The notes: generated by a model not told the origin, from the letters alone. DNA of 44,625 bases from Actinomycetales bacterium (GCA_015654575.1 JAATGR010000243.1:1-44625), one strand, 5' to 3'; positions 31,660 to 41,596 are shown, counted from the first letter of the stretch. Numbers and translations are program-made.

Positions 31660-32765
31660 GATCTCTCCTGACCGCGGCGGCGATCTCGCTGGCATTCACA
31701 CTTTTCCTCACCCCGGTGTTCCTTCGGGTGTTCCGGAAGTGGGGGTGGGGGCAGGTCATCCGCACCCCGGAGGACGTGCACAACCCCAGCCACGGGGCCA
31801 AGCGCGGCACGCCCACCATGGGCGGCACGATCTTCATTGCGGGTTCGCTCGTGGGCTACTTCATCGGCACCTACGCGGGCGGGAACCCGCCGACGCTGTC
31901 CGGACTGCTGGTGATCTGGATGATGGTCGGTTTCGGCCTGGTCGGGTTCATCGATGACTTCATGAAGGTGAGGCGGCAGAACAGCCTCGGCCTGTCCGGC
32001 TGGCGCAAGATCGCCGGGCAGCTGATCGTCGTCGTCGTCTTCGGCGTGGTCGCGCTCAACTTCCCCAACCCCGACGGGCAGACCCCGGCCACCGCCTACA
32101 TCTCGTTGTTCCGCGACATTCCCGCGTTGTCCTTCATGGCCTTCGGCGCGATCATCGGCTGGGTGCTCTACCTGGTCTGGATCTCCCTGGTCGGGGTGGC
32201 CGCGTCCAACTCCGTCAACGTGTCCGACGGCCTCGACGGCCTCGCCGCGGGCTCGGCGATCTTCGTCACGAGCGCCCTCGCGCTGATCTCCTTCTGGCAG
32301 TTCAAGCAGCCCTGCGACCTCGACGCCCTGGAACGGGGCCTGCAGGCGTCGTGTTATCAGACCCGGGATCCGTTCGATCTCGCGATCATCGCGGCCTCCT
32401 TCATCGGTGCGCTCGTCGGGTTCCTGTGGTGGAACGCGCCGAAGGCGCAGGTGTTCATGGGCGATGTCGGCTCGATGTCCATCGGCGGTGTGATCGCGGC
32501 CCTCTCGATCCTTACGCGCACCGAGATCCTGCTGCCGGTGATCGCGGGCGTGTACGTGATCGCGTCCGGGTCGGTCATCCTGCAGCGCCTGTACTTCAAG
32601 CTGACCCGGGGTAAACGCCTGTTCCTGATGAGTCCGTTGCACCATCACCTGGAGATGCGCGGCTGGCCGGAGACGACGATCGTGGTGCGGATGTGGGTCA
32701 TCGCCGGCCTCCTGGCGCTGGCGGGCGTGGGGCTCTTCTACGTGGAATGGCTCGTCCGGGTATGA
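31656..32765 (+). CDS. mraY: Phospho-MurNAc-pentapeptide transferase (lipid I synthase)
   Basis: A polytopic enzyme of 369 aa (about ten TM helices) that moves phospho-MurNAc-pentapeptide onto undecaprenyl phosphate. Catalytic and conserved segments are HNPSHGAKRGTPTMGG (read as VHNPSHGAKRGTPTMGG), FIDDFMKVRRQNSLGL with the DD pair, NSVNVSDGLDGLAAG, FMGDVGSMSIGG and HHHLEMRGWPE with the three His. GTG 31656 overlaps the murF stop and has GGGAG upstream. The stop overlaps the murD ATG. Confidence 0.96.
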   Translation: MRSLLTAAAISLAFTLFLTPVFLRVFRKWGWGQVIRTPEDVHNPSHGAKRGTPTMGGTIFIAGSLVGYFIGTYAGGNPPTLSGLLVIWMMVGFGLVGFIDDFMKVRRQNSLGLSGWRKIAGQLIVVVVFGVVALNFPNPDGQTPATAYISLFRDIPALSFMAFGAIIGWVLYLVWISLVGVAASNSVNVSDGLDGLAAGSAIFVTSALALISFWQFKQPCDLDALERGLQASCYQTRDPFDLAIIAASFIGALVGFLWWNAPKAQVFMGDVGSMSIGGVIAALSILTRTEILLPVIAGVYVIASGSVILQRLYFKLTRGKRLFLMSPLHHHLEMRGWPETTIVVRMWVIAGLLALAGVGLFYVEWLVRV

Positions 32766-34300
32766 GCGGCCGGGCGCCCTCGCTCGCCAGCTGGTACGCC
32801 GACTGGACCGGCCTGCGCGTCGCCGTCCTCGGCCTGGGCGTCACCGGGTTCTCGGTCGCCGACACGCTCGCCGAGCTCGGAGCGGACGTGCTGGTGGTGA
32901 CGGAGAGCGCGGACGACGAACACGCCCGACTGCTTCCGGTGATCGGCGCGCGGCTGCACGTCGGTCCGCTCTCGGAGGTGCCCGCGGCGCTCGTCGCACA
33001 TGCGCCCGAGGTGATCGTCGCCTCTCCGGGCTTCCCTCCCTCGCATCCGGTCGTCGTCTGGGCGCTGGCGTCGGGCGTCCCGCTGTGGGGCGATGTGGAG
33101 CTTGCCTGGCGCGTGCGGGACAAGGTCGCGGGCGCGGGCGGCACCGCGGCCGAGTGGATCCTCATCACCGGTACAAACGGCAAGACCACCACCACGCAGC
33201 TGACGGCGACCATGCTGGGTGCAGCAGGTGTGCGCGCCGCGCCGTGCGGCAATATCGGCGTCCCGGTGCTCGACGCGATCCGGGATCCCGCCGGCTTCGA
33301 TGTGCTCGTGGTCGAGCTGTCCAGCCATCAGTTGTGGTATCTGTCGCTGCAGACAGGACCGGATCCGCTCTCGCCGCTGGCCTCGGTATGCCTCAACCTC
33401 GCGGCCGACCACCTGGAGTGGCACGGTTCCTTCGCCGCCTATCGCGAGGCGAAGGCGCAGGTCTACGAGCGCACGCGCGTCGCCTGCGTCTACAACAAGG
33501 CGGACGACGCGACGAGACGCATGGTCGAGGACGCGGAGGTGGTCGAGGGAGCACGGGCGATCGGATTCGACCTGGGGGTCCCGGGGCCGAGCGATCTCGG
33601 CGTCGTGGACGGCATCCTGGTCGATCGTGCGTTCCTCGACGACCGCGCGAGCTCCGCGCTCGAGCTGACGACCGTGACGGAGCTGGCACAGTCGGGGCTG
33701 GCCGCGCCGCACCTCGTGGCGGACGTCCTCGCCGCCAGCGCGCTGGCACGGGCAGCCGGAGCGAGCCCGGCCGCCATCCGCAACGCGCTGCGCGACTTCC
33801 GCGTCGATGCGCATCGGATCGAGATCGTCGCCACGTCCGGCGGGGTGACCTGGATCGACGACTCGAAGGCGACGAATCCGCACGCGGCCGACTCCTCGCT
33901 CGCGCTGTACCCCGGGTCGATCTGGGTCGTCGGCGGGCTCCTCAAAGGCATCGACGTCTCACAGCTGGTGGCGATGCGGGGCGGCGCGGTCAAGGCGGCA
34001 ATCGTCATCGGCGTGGATCGGGAGCCGATCACCGCGGCGTTCGCGCGACACGCGCCGCACGTGCCGCTGTTCGAGGTCGTCGACCCGGAGACTGAACAGG
34101 TCATGGCACGGGTCGTCGAGCTCGCCGGCAGGGTCGCGCGTGACGGGGACGTCGTCCTGCTCGCCCCCGCCTCCGCATCCTTCGACCAGTTCTCGTCCTA
34201 CGCCGACCGTGGCCGGGCGTTCGCCCGGGCCGTACGCGAGAAGATCGAGAGGGAGGCCGGTGGCGGACACGACTCGGACGCGACCGGCGACCTCGACTGA
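32762..34300 (+). CDS. murD: UDP-MurNAc-L-Ala:D-Glu ligase
   Basis: A Mur ligase of 512 aa that adds D-Glu to UDP-MurNAc-L-Ala. The N-terminal Rossmann motif is VAVLGLGVTGFSVADTL. The ATP loop is ILITGTNGKTTTTQLTATML near residue 145. Later conserved parts are VELSSHQLWYL, LNLAADHLEWHGSF and WIDDSKATNPHAADSSL, the MurD carbamylated-Lys/DSKATN region. ATG 32762 overlaps the mraY stop (ATGA); the ORF-track start lies in mraY. It is slightly longer than E. coli MurD. Its 3' end overlaps ftsW by 41 bp. Confidence 0.96.
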   Translation: MSGRAPSLASWYADWTGLRVAVLGLGVTGFSVADTLAELGADVLVVTESADDEHARLLPVIGARLHVGPLSEVPAALVAHAPEVIVASPGFPPSHPVVVWALASGVPLWGDVELAWRVRDKVAGAGGTAAEWILITGTNGKTTTTQLTATMLGAAGVRAAPCGNIGVPVLDAIRDPAGFDVLVVELSSHQLWYLSLQTGPDPLSPLASVCLNLAADHLEWHGSFAAYREAKAQVYERTRVACVYNKADDATRRMVEDAEVVEGARAIGFDLGVPGPSDLGVVDGILVDRAFLDDRASSALELTTVTELAQSGLAAPHLVADVLAASALARAAGASPAAIRNALRDFRVDAHRIEIVATSGGVTWIDDSKATNPHAADSSLALYPGSIWVVGGLLKGIDVSQLVAMRGGAVKAAIVIGVDREPITAAFARHAPHVPLFEVVDPETEQVMARVVELAGRVARDGDVVLLAPASASFDQFSSYADRGRAFARAVREKIEREAGGGHDSDATGDLD

Positions 34301-35498
34301 CGAGGCCCGCCGGGGTCTGGCAGCCCGTGTCTCCCTCGGCAGGGTGTTCGCGCCGGTTCCGAGCGAGTTCCTGCTGATCGCATCGACCGCGCTCCTGCTG
34401 ACCGGCTTCGGGGTGGTGATGGTCCTGTCGGCGACATCGGCGACCTCCGACTCCACCGACGGCAACCCCTACGACGCGTTCATCAAGCAGGGAGTGTTCG
34501 CCCTGATCGGCATCCCCCTGATGTTCCTGGCCTCCCGGATGCCGCTGAAGTTCTGGAAGCGCATCGCGGGGCCGGCCCTGCTCGTGGCCATCCTTTTCCA
34601 GCTGCTCGTGTTCACGCCGCTCGGGATCACCAACGACGGCAACCGCAACTGGATCAGCATCGCCGGCATCCAGGCCCAGCCGGCCGAGTTCCTGAAGCTG
34701 ACCCTGGCGCTGTGGCTGGGGTTCATCCTGAACCGGAAGAAGGCCCTGCTGGGAAAGTGGAAGCACGCCTTGATCCCGGCGATCCCGGTGGCGCTGCTGG
34801 TGATGGGGACGGTCATCGCCGGCAAGGATCTCGGCACCGTGATGATCCTCGTGCTCGTGCTGCTCGGCGGGCTCTTCTTCTCCGGCGTGAAGCTGCGGGT
34901 TTTCGTGCTCCCCATGGTGCTCGCGATCGGCGGCGTCGCGATCTTCGCGGTGACCAGTCCCGACCGGATGCGCCGCATCATGAGCTTCCTGAATCCTGAC
35001 TGCCTCGCCGACTACTACGGCGACTGCTACCAGCCGCTGCACGGCATCTGGGGTCTGGCGGGCGGCGGCCTGTTCGGTCTGGGCCTCGGCAATTCGAAGG
35101 AGAAGTACAGCTGGTTGCCCGCGGCCGCCAACGACTACATCTTCGCCATCGTCGGCGAGGAGCTGGGGCTGGTCGGATGCGTCGTGGTGCTGGTCCTGTT
35201 CGCATTGTTCGCCGTCGGTGCCTTCCACGTGATCCGCAAGACCGACGACCTCTTCGTCCGCACCGTCTCGGGTGCCATCACGATCTGGATCGTCGGGCAG
35301 GCGCTGATCAACGTCGGCGTGGTGCTGCGCCTGTTCCCCGTTCTCGGCGTGCCGTTACCCTTCATGTCGCAGGGCGGCACCTCGCTGATATCGGTTCTGC
35401 TCGCCTCCGGGGTGCTGCTGTCCTTCGCGCGCACCCTTCCGCGACGAGATCGTGTGCTTCCGTCCCCCGCTCCATCGCCGGGTAGGGTCTTGGGGTGA
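34260..35498 (+). CDS. ftsW: Septal peptidoglycan glycosyltransferase FtsW
   Basis: A SEDS-family polymerase of 412 aa with about ten TM helices. It polymerises lipid II at the septum together with FtsI. A short Thr/Arg/Ala-rich cytoplasmic N-terminus leads into VPSEFLLIASTALLLTGFGVVMVLSA. Conserved parts are GNRNWISIAGIQAQPAEFLKL, GKDLGTVMILVLVLLGGLF, GGGLFGLGLGNSKEKYSWLPAAANDYIFAIVGEELGL and LPFMSQGGTSLISVLLASG. GTG 34260 has GAGAGGGAGG in front and overlaps the end of murD by 41 bp, more than the usual 4. The stop overlaps the murG GTG. Confidence 0.95.
   Translation: MADTTRTRPATSTDEARRGLAARVSLGRVFAPVPSEFLLIASTALLLTGFGVVMVLSATSATSDSTDGNPYDAFIKQGVFALIGIPLMFLASRMPLKFWKRIAGPALLVAILFQLLVFTPLGITNDGNRNWISIAGIQAQPAEFLKLTLALWLGFILNRKKALLGKWKHALIPAIPVALLVMGTVIAGKDLGTVMILVLVLLGGLFFSGVKLRVFVLPMVLAIGGVAIFAVTSPDRMRRIMSFLNPDCLADYYGDCYQPLHGIWGLAGGGLFGLGLGNSKEKYSWLPAAANDYIFAIVGEELGLVGCVVVLVLFALFAVGAFHVIRKTDDLFVRTVSGAITIWIVGQALINVGVVLRLFPVLGVPLPFMSQGGTSLISVLLASGVLLSFARTLPRRDRVLPSPAPSPGRVLG
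35483..35494 (+). promoter_or_regulatory. Predicted internal leaderless promoter of murG
   Basis: TAGGGT (35483-35488) inside the 3' end of ftsW, then 6 nt to GTG 35495. There is no ribosome site for murG, so either coupling to ftsW through the GTGA overlap or this promoter must drive translation. Confidence 0.4.
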
Positions 35499-36589
35499 CG
35501 ACCTACCTGCTGGCAGGCGGCGGGACCGCGGGACACGTGAATCCGCTGCTGGCCGTGGCCGATCTACTGCGGGCACGTGAACCGGACGCCGAGGTTCTCG
35601 TGCTCGGAACCCGCGAAGGCCTGGAGGCGCGGCTGGTCCCGGAACGCGGCTACGAGCTGCTGTTCGTGGACAAGGTGCCGTTCCCACGCCGCCCCGACCG
35701 CCGTGCGTTGGCGTTCCCCGGGCGGTTCCGCCGCGCCGTCGGGCAGGTTCGCGAGATCATCGGAGACCGAGGCGTGGGCGTGGTGATCGGGTTCGGCGGG
35801 TACGCCGCCGCTCCGGCATATGTGGCGGCCCGCAGGGAGCACGTGCCGACCGTGGTGCACGAGGCCAACGCCAAGCCGGGACTCGCGAACGTGCTCGGCG
35901 CGCGCAGAGCCGCCGCAGTGGGCGTCGCCTTCGAAGGAACCTCCCTGCGCGGAGCTCGCACGGTCGGGATGCCGCTGCGCCGTGAGATCGTCGACCTGGA
36001 CCCGGATGCCCTCCGGGTCGAGGCCAGCGCGCACTACGGCCTCGATCCGGCACGCCGGACCCTGCTGGTGTTCGGCGGTTCCTTGGGTGCCCGGCGGCTG
36101 AACGAGGCGTTCGCCGACGCCTATCGGGACGTGCTGGACGCCGGCTGGCAGCTGGTGCACCTCACCGGCGCCGGCTGGAGCGGGGACGACCCGGGCGCGC
36201 CGGGCTACGTCGTCCGCCCCTACGAGGACCGGATGGATCTCGCCTTCGCTGTCGCCGACTTCATCGTGTCCCGTTCGGGCGCCGCGACGGTGTCCGAGAT
36301 CAGTGCCCTCGGCATCCCCGCCGTCTACGTCCCCTATGCGGTCGGCAACGGTGAGCAGGCGCTGAACGCGCGTTCCGCCGTCGCGGCTGGGGCGGCCATG
36401 ATGATCCCCGATGCGGAGTTCACCCCCGAGCGCGTGCGCACCGGGGTACTGCCACTGCTGACCGACCCCGACCGTCTCGCGCGCATGCGCTCCGCCGCGT
36501 CGACGGTCGGCACGCGCACCGGTGCCGAGAATGTGGTGGCGCTCATCGACGAAGCGCTCGCGCCTCTCGGGGATATCGGCCCGCATTAG
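35495..36589 (+). CDS. murG: Lipid II synthase (UDP-GlcNAc transferase MurG)
   Basis: A GT28 glycosyltransferase of 364 aa at the inner face of the membrane. It adds GlcNAc to lipid I. The N-terminal glycine loop is TYLLAGGGTAGHVNPLLAVAD, the second loop VVIGFGGYAAAPAYVAA, then VVHEANAKPGLAN. The C-terminal domain has LLVFGGSLGARRLNEAF and the UDP-GlcNAc site ADFIVSRSGAATVSEISALGIPAVYVPYAVGNGEQALNA. GTG 35495 overlaps the ftsW stop. murC follows after 85 bp with its own predicted -10. Confidence 0.95.
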   Translation: MTTYLLAGGGTAGHVNPLLAVADLLRAREPDAEVLVLGTREGLEARLVPERGYELLFVDKVPFPRRPDRRALAFPGRFRRAVGQVREIIGDRGVGVVIGFGGYAAAPAYVAARREHVPTVVHEANAKPGLANVLGARRAAAVGVAFEGTSLRGARTVGMPLRREIVDLDPDALRVEASAHYGLDPARRTLLVFGGSLGARRLNEAFADAYRDVLDAGWQLVHLTGAGWSGDDPGAPGYVVRPYEDRMDLAFAVADFIVSRSGAATVSEISALGIPAVYVPYAVGNGEQALNARSAVAAGAAMMIPDAEFTPERVRTGVLPLLTDPDRLARMRSAASTVGTRTGAENVVALIDEALAPLGDIGPH

Positions 36590-36659
36590 CACGGCCCTCG
36601 TCGCGGACGGGATCCTTGCCGTCCCCGCGCGCCCGGAGCCGGCGCGCAGGAGCCGAACC

Positions 36660-36665
36660 TAGACT
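36660..36665 (+). promoter_or_regulatory. Predicted -10 of murC
   Basis: TAGACT, 9 nt before ATG 36675, in an 85-bp gap after murG. The transcript would be leaderless or have only a few nucleotides before the start. Confidence 0.45.
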
Positions 36666-36674
36666 GACAGGGTC

Positions 36675-38084
36675 ATGATCAGACCCGACCTGAGCCTGCC
36701 CATCCCCGACCGCATCGAGGCCGCCCACTTCATCGGAATCGGCGGTTCCGGCATGTCGGGGCTGGCGCGGATGTTCCTGGAGCGCGGCATCCGGGTCTCC
36801 GGCTCCGACCGGTCGGACAGTGCCGCGCTAAGCGCTCTGCGGGAGGCGGGGGCGACGGTGCACGTCGGGCATGAGGCGACGAACCTCGCCGCCGACGTCG
36901 ACACCGTGGTCCACACCGGCGCGATCTGGCCGGAGAACCCGGAGTATCTCGCCGCGAAGGAACGCGGGCTGCACGTGATCCACCGTTCCCAGGCGCTGCA
37001 CTGGCTCATCGGCGGACGACGCCTGGTCTCGGTCGCCGGGGCCCACGGCAAGACGACTTCGACCGGGATGATCGTCACCGCGTTGCGGGATCTCGACGCG
37101 GATCCGAGCTTCGTCAGCGGGGGAGTCATCGCCGACCTCGGCCGCTCCAGCGGCACCGGGAGCGATCCGCTCTTCGTGATCGAGGCGGACGAATCCGACG
37201 GCACGTTCCTCCTCTACGACACCGCGGTCGCGCTCATCACGAACGTCGACCCCGACCACCTGGACCACTGGGGCACGCGGGATGCCTTCTTCGACGCCTT
37301 CGTCCGGTTCGCTGCGGCGGCGTCGGAGGCCGTCGTCATCTCGGCCGACGATCCCGGCGCCCGACGCGTGACCGATGCGCTGTCGCATGGACGGATCGTG
37401 ACGTTCGGAACGGACACGGCAGCGGATGTCCGGGTGAGCGAGGTGACCTCGGCAGGGCCGGTCGCGTTCACGGTCAGCGCCGACGGCGAGTCCGCCCGGG
37501 TCGCGCTCGCCGTCCCCGGCGTCCACAACGCTGTCAATGCCGCGGGAGCCATCGCCGTACTGCGGGTGCTTGGATACTCCCTGGCGGACGCCGCGCGCGC
37601 CGTCTCCGGCTTCGCCGGCACGGTGCGACGCTTCGAGCTGAACGGCGTCGCGCGCGGGGTCAGCGTCTACGACGACTACGCGCATCATCCGACCGAGGTC
37701 GAGGCGGCGCTGACGGCGGCCCGGACCGTGGTCGGAGACGGCAGGATCATCGCCATCCACCAACCCCATACGTATTCGCGCACCCAGCTCATGTCGCCGC
37801 AGTTCGCCGCCGTGCTTGAGCGCCTCGCCGACCGCACGGTCGTGCTCGACGTGTACGGTGCCCGCGAGGACCCGGTGCCCGGCGTCACCGGAGCGCTGGT
37901 CAGCGACGCGTTCACCGATGCGAGCTTGGTGCGCTTCGTCCCGGATTGGCAGCAGGCCGCCGACTACACCGCCGCCATCGCCAGGGATGGCGACTTCGTG
38001 ATCACGCTCGGCTGCGGCGACGTGTATCGGATCATCCCCGCGGTGCTCGATTCCCTGGCACACGCCGCCGAGACGGGCGACTAA
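36675..38084 (+). CDS. murC: UDP-MurNAc:L-Ala ligase
   Basis: The first amino-acid ligase of the cytoplasmic murein pathway, 469 aa. The N-terminal UDP-binding loop is [21 protein letters not shown]. The ATP loop is [20 protein letters not shown] near residue 120. Further conserved parts are [44 protein letters not shown] and [10 protein letters not shown]. These mark it as MurC. The -10 element is just upstream. The gap to ftsQ is 5 bp. Confidence 0.96.
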   Translation: MIRPDLSLPIPDRIEAAHFIGIGGSGMSGLARMFLERGIRVSGSDRSDSAALSALREAGATVHVGHEATNLAADVDTVVHTGAIWPENPEYLAAKERGLHVIHRSQALHWLIGGRRLVSVAGAHGKTTSTGMIVTALRDLDADPSFVSGGVIADLGRSSGTGSDPLFVIEADESDGTFLLYDTAVALITNVDPDHLDHWGTRDAFFDAFVRFAAAASEAVVISADDPGARRVTDALSHGRIVTFGTDTAADVRVSEVTSAGPVAFTVSADGESARVALAVPGVHNAVNAAGAIAVLRVLGYSLADAARAVSGFAGTVRRFELNGVARGVSVYDDYAHHPTEVEAALTAARTVVGDGRIIAIHQPHTYSRTQLMSPQFAAVLERLADRTVVLDVYGAREDPVPGVTGALVSDAFTDASLVRFVPDWQQAADYTAAIARDGDFVITLGCGDVYRIIPAVLDSLAHAAETGD

Positions 38085-38089
38085 TTCCC

Positions 38090-39085
38090 GTGCGCAGGCC
38101 GACCCCGCTTCCGCCGCCGTCGCGCCCGTCCGGTGCGCCGGCAGCCCCGCGGGTGTCCGCGCCGCTTCCCAGCCACTCACCGAATCCTCTGTCCCCGACC
38201 GATCCGGTGAGCGCTCCGGATGCGGACGACGCCCTCACGCAGCCGATCGCGCCGCTGGTCCGGTTGACGTCGCCCGCCGACGATCCGGGACAGCTCACGG
38301 ATCCGGCGGAATCGCAGGATCAGGCGCAGGAGTCTCTGCGCCTGCGCGATTTGTGGCAGGCCCGCCGCGCACGGCGAAAGGCGCTGAGCGCCGAGGTCCG
38401 CCGTTTCACAGAGAGGTCGCGGCGGCGTCGGCGGGTGTGGATCGGCGTCGCGGTCTCGCTCGTCATGCTGGTGATCGCCACGGTCGGGGCGGCATACAGT
38501 CCGCTGTTCGCCGTCGAACATATCGACGTCGTGGGCACATCCCAGCTGGACCCTCAGACCGTCGAGGACGCGCTGTCGGGGCAGGTGGGCACGCCGCTGG
38601 CCGCGATCGACGAGTCGGCGGTGAAAGCGGCGCTCATCGCGTTCCCGCTCGTCGAGTCCTACACGCTCGAGGCGTCACCGCCGCACGACCTGGTGGTGCG
38701 CATTGTGGAGCGCACGCCCGTGGGGGTCATCGCGTCGGACGCCGGGTACACGCTGTACGACGCGGCGGGGGTTGCGCTGAGCACGACCGCTGACCAGCCC
38801 ACGGGGTACCCGTTGATGACCATCGACGGTGGCGTCGGTTCGGATGCCTTCATCGCGGCCGGACAGGTGATGCGGGCGCTGTCCGAGGACGTGCGCACGC
38901 AGGTCACGGCCGTCACGGCCTCGACCGCCGATGACGTGACCCTCATGATCTCTGGGGCGCAAGTGGTGTGGGGCAGCGCCGACCGATCGGCGGAAAAGGC
39001 GCTCGTGCTCACCAAGATCCTGGTCGCGCGTCCCGGCGCCGCCAGCTACGACGTCTCCAGCCCGGACGCCGTCGTCGTCGGCTGA
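38090..39085 (+). CDS. ftsQ: Division protein FtsQ/DivIB
   Basis: A 331-aa bitopic protein. The first 80 residues are Pro/Ser/Ala-rich and cytoplasmic, then comes a basic helical stretch ([23 protein letters not shown]). One TM helix lies at about 117-138 ([20 protein letters not shown]). Outside is the POTRA domain ([25 protein letters not shown]) and the FtsQ/DivIB C-terminal domain ([13 protein letters not shown]...). It links early and late divisome parts. GTG 38090 is five bases after the murC TAA and has no ribosome site, so reinitiation after murC is likely. A 176-bp gap with promoter signals separates it from ftsZ. Confidence 0.92.
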   Translation: MRRPTPLPPPSRPSGAPAAPRVSAPLPSHSPNPLSPTDPVSAPDADDALTQPIAPLVRLTSPADDPGQLTDPAESQDQAQESLRLRDLWQARRARRKALSAEVRRFTERSRRRRRVWIGVAVSLVMLVIATVGAAYSPLFAVEHIDVVGTSQLDPQTVEDALSGQVGTPLAAIDESAVKAALIAFPLVESYTLEASPPHDLVVRIVERTPVGVIASDAGYTLYDAAGVALSTTADQPTGYPLMTIDGGVGSDAFIAAGQVMRALSEDVRTQVTAVTASTADDVTLMISGAQVVWGSADRSAEKALVLTKILVARPGAASYDVSSPDAVVVG

Positions 39086-39161
39086 GACATCGACTTCCCG
39101 ACGAGGTTTTTGCGACACGCCGCCAGCGTCCCGGAGTGCAGGCGACCTCCGCATATTTTCA

Positions 39162-39190
39162 TTTCAGGAATTGCATACCGGGCATAACTT
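39162..39190 (+). promoter_or_regulatory. Predicted ftsZ promoter
   Basis: TTTCAG (39162-39167), 17 nt, TAACTT (39185-39190). The predicted start lies near 39197, inside the dyad described in the next entry, giving a leader of about 65 nt with GGAGG before ftsZ. Confidence 0.45.
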
Positions 39191-39191
39191 T

Positions 39192-39216
39192 AACCCTCTA
39201 CGTGAAGATGAGGGTT
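39192..39216. promoter_or_regulatory. Dyad in the ftsZ upstream region, candidate FtsR site
   Basis: AACCCTC (39192-39198) and GAGGGTT (39210-39216), perfect 7-bp arms separated by 11 nt. A 25-bp dyad suits a MerR-type dimer. The FtsR gene is at 5.9-6.6 kb. The link is inferred, not shown. Confidence 0.5.
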
Positions 39217-39261
39217 GAGGGGCCGGGGCGACAGAGCGGTGCGGACAAGACGGAGGCCGGC

Positions 39262-40413
39262 ATGAGCCAGAACCAGAACTACCTCGCGGTCATCAAGGTC
39301 GTCGGGGTCGGCGGGGGCGGCGTCAACGCCGTCAACCGCATGATCGATCTCGGCCTGCGCGGGGTCGAGTTCATCGCGGTGAATACCGACGCGCAGGCGC
39401 TCCTCATGAGCGATGCCGACGTCAAACTCGATGTCGGGCGGGAGCTCACGCGCGGACTCGGCGCCGGCGCCGATCCCGAGGTCGGACGCCGTGCCGCCGA
39501 AGACCACGCCGAGGAGATCGAGGAGGCGCTCGCCGGCGCAGACATGGTCTTCGTCACCGCCGGCGAGGGTGGCGGCACCGGAACCGGGGGTGCCCCGGTG
39601 GTGGCGAAGATCGCGAAGTCGATCGGTGCGCTGACCATCGGCGTGGTCACGAAGCCGTTCTCCTTCGAGGGTCGACGCCGGCAGAGCCAGGCGGAGGCCG
39701 GCGTCTCCCGCCTCAAGGAGGAGGTCGACACCCTCATCGTGGTGCCCAACGACCGGCTGCTCGAGATCAGCGATCGCGGCATCTCGATGATCGAGGCGTT
39801 CGCCACGGCGGATCAGGTGCTCCTGGCCGGTGTGCAGGGCATCACCGACCTCATCACGACCCCGGGACTCATCAACCTCGACTTCGCCGACGTGAAGTCG
39901 GTCATGCAGGGCGCGGGATCGGCGCTCATGGGCATCGGCTCCTCGCGCGGCGCGGACCGTGCGATCAAGGCCGCCGAGCTCGCCGTCGAATCGCCGCTGC
40001 TCGAAGCCTCGATCGAGGGCGCCCACGGTGTGCTGCTGTCGATCCAGGGCGGGTCGAACCTGGGCATCTTCGAGATCAACGACGCCGCTCAGCTGGTGAA
40101 GGAAGCGGCGCACCCTGAGGCCAACATCATCTTCGGAACCGTCATCGATGACACCCTCGGCGACGAGGTCCGGGTGACGGTCATCGCCGCGGGCTTCGAC
40201 GGCGGTGAGCCGACACCGCGCATCGAGCCGGTCACGGCGGTCCGTCCGGCCACCGCTCCGGTCGAGGTCGCGACATCCGAGGACGTGGCGGAGGCCGCCC
40301 GCCCGGTCACGGAGACGAAGGCGGTGCCGGTCGCTGCGGGGATATCCGAGCCGGCATCGTACGATTCGGCCTTCAGCGACGACGATCTGGACATCCCCGA
40401 CTTTCTGAAGTGA
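39262..40413 (+). CDS. ftsZ: Cell division GTPase FtsZ
   Basis: The tubulin-like ring protein, 383 aa. The GTP-binding parts are [17 protein letters not shown] near the start, [13 protein letters not shown], and the tubulin signature [19 protein letters not shown] near residue 105. The synergy region has [11 protein letters not shown]. After a variable acidic linker the C-terminus [11 protein letters not shown] is the conserved peptide that binds SepF and FtsW. ATG 39262 has ACGGAGG upstream; the ORF-track start in ftsQ is not real. The stop overlaps the yggS GTG by 4 bp. The sepF gene lies next but one. Confidence 0.97.
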   Translation: MSQNQNYLAVIKVVGVGGGGVNAVNRMIDLGLRGVEFIAVNTDAQALLMSDADVKLDVGRELTRGLGAGADPEVGRRAAEDHAEEIEEALAGADMVFVTAGEGGGTGTGGAPVVAKIAKSIGALTIGVVTKPFSFEGRRRQSQAEAGVSRLKEEVDTLIVVPNDRLLEISDRGISMIEAFATADQVLLAGVQGITDLITTPGLINLDFADVKSVMQGAGSALMGIGSSRGADRAIKAAELAVESPLLEASIEGAHGVLLSIQGGSNLGIFEINDAAQLVKEAAHPEANIIFGTVIDDTLGDEVRVTVIAAGFDGGEPTPRIEPVTAVRPATAPVEVATSEDVAEAARPVTETKAVPVAAGISEPASYDSAFSDDDLDIPDFLK

Positions 40414-41093
40414 CCGACGATCTCGCAGCGCGGCTGGCCGCGGTCGATGCGCGCATCGACGTGGCGGCTGCGGCGGTGGGGCGAAACCCTGCGGGCATCA
40501 CGCGGATCGTGGTGACCAAGTTCCACCAGGCGGAACTCGTCGCCGAGTTGCACGCGCTGGGCGTCCGCGACGTGGGGGAGAACCGGCAGCAGGAGCTGAC
40601 GGCCAAATCCGAGCTCCTGCGTCGGTTCGACGACCTGCGCTGGCACTTCATCGGTCAAGCGCAGACAAACAAGGCACGAGCGATCCGTGAGTCGGCCTCG
40701 GCTGTGCATTCCGTCGATCGACCGCGTATCGCCGAGGCGCTCGATGCCGTCGGGGGAGAGACGCTCGATGTGCTCCTGCAGGTCAACCTCACCGAGGACC
40801 CCGCGCGTGGCGGGGTCGCGCCTTCCGGGCTCGAAGGCCTCGCCGAGCATGTGCTCTCGGCATGTCCCACGTTGCGGCTGCGCGGCGTGATGGCCGTTGC
40901 CCCTCTCCACGAAGCGCCGGCGTCCGCGTTCGAGCGACTGGCGGGGCATTCGTCCCGGGTCCGGAGTGTCGCTCCGGATGCCGACTGGATCTCGGCCGGC
41001 ATGACGGGAGATTTCGTCGAAGCCATCGCTGCCGGCGCGACACACCTGCGGATCGGCTCGGCAATCACGGGTCCACGGCCGGAGCGCCGTTAG
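40410..41093 (+). CDS. yggS: YggS-family PLP homeostasis protein
   Basis: A 227-aa fold-type III PLP-binding protein without known enzyme activity. It is thought to buffer pyridoxal 5'-phosphate. The PLP lysine is in [19 protein letters not shown] near residue 36. Other marks are [39 protein letters not shown] and the C-terminal [26 protein letters not shown]. The GTG overlaps the ftsZ stop. In many actinobacteria pgeF/yfiH lies between ftsZ and this gene; here they overlap directly. Its TAG stop is part of the predicted sepF -10. Confidence 0.93.
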   Translation: MTDDLAARLAAVDARIDVAAAAVGRNPAGITRIVVTKFHQAELVAELHALGVRDVGENRQQELTAKSELLRRFDDLRWHFIGQAQTNKARAIRESASAVHSVDRPRIAEALDAVGGETLDVLLQVNLTEDPARGGVAPSGLEGLAEHVLSACPTLRLRGVMAVAPLHEAPASAFERLAGHSSRVRSVAPDADWISAGMTGDFVEAIAAGATHLRIGSAITGPRPERR

Positions 41094-41096
41094 CCT
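41091..41096 (+). promoter_or_regulatory. Predicted -10 of sepF, overlapping the yggS stop
   Basis: TAGCCT; TAG is the yggS stop. It leaves a leader of about 22 nt with CGGAGGA ahead of ATG 41126. Confidence 0.4.
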
Positions 41097-41125
41097 CTCA
41101 ACAGACGAGCAAACGGAGGATGCTG

Positions 41126-41596
41126 ATGTCGAACCCGCTGAAGAAGACCATGGTCTACCTGGGCCTCGCCGATGAAGAAGAGACCTATGAAGAGCAGCCG
41201 GCCCCAGCGCGCGCGAGCCGCAAGAGCGAGCAGCAGGTAGTCGAGAAGCCCGCGGCGCCCGTGACCCCGATCCACCGGCCCGCCGTGGTTCGTCAGCCCG
41301 CGGTGGGAGCAGTCAGTGAGATACTCACCGTGCACCCGAAGCAGTACCGTGATGCGCAGGTCATTGCCGAGAACTTCCGCGATGGCATCCCGGTCATCAT
41401 CAACCTCTCACAGATGAGCGACGCTGACGCACGCCGACTGATCGACTTCGCCAGCGGTCTCTCGCTGGGGCTGTACGGCCGTATCGAGCGCGTCACGAGC
41501 AAGGTTTTTCTGCTGTCGCCGGAGAACATCGCGATTTCGGGTGACGGCGGCGTTGCGCAGGCCGATCCTGAAGCCGCAGGTTTCCCGCAGTCGTAG
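41126..41596 (+). CDS. sepF: Cell division protein SepF
   Basis: The FtsZ membrane anchor of Gram-positive bacteria, 156 aa. The N-terminal amphipathic helix ([19 protein letters not shown]) inserts in the membrane. A Pro/Ala/Lys linker follows. The C-terminal SepF domain (about 70-145) reads [54 protein letters not shown] and [14 protein letters not shown] 41126 is chosen over ATG 41120 because GGAGG then lies 6 nt upstream. It works with FtsZ encoded 0.7 kb upstream. Confidence 0.95.
   Translation: MSNPLKKTMVYLGLADEEETYEEQPAPARASRKSEQQVVEKPAAPVTPIHRPAVVRQPAVGAVSEILTVHPKQYRDAQVIAENFRDGIPVIINLSQMSDADARRLIDFASGLSLGLYGRIERVTSKVFLLSPENIAISGDGGVAQADPEAAGFPQS

Noticed and set aside
32450-32490. 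MraY segment MGDVGSMSIGG seemed to deviate from GDTGS
   Set aside because: E. coli MraY also has Val at this place, so it is normal variation.
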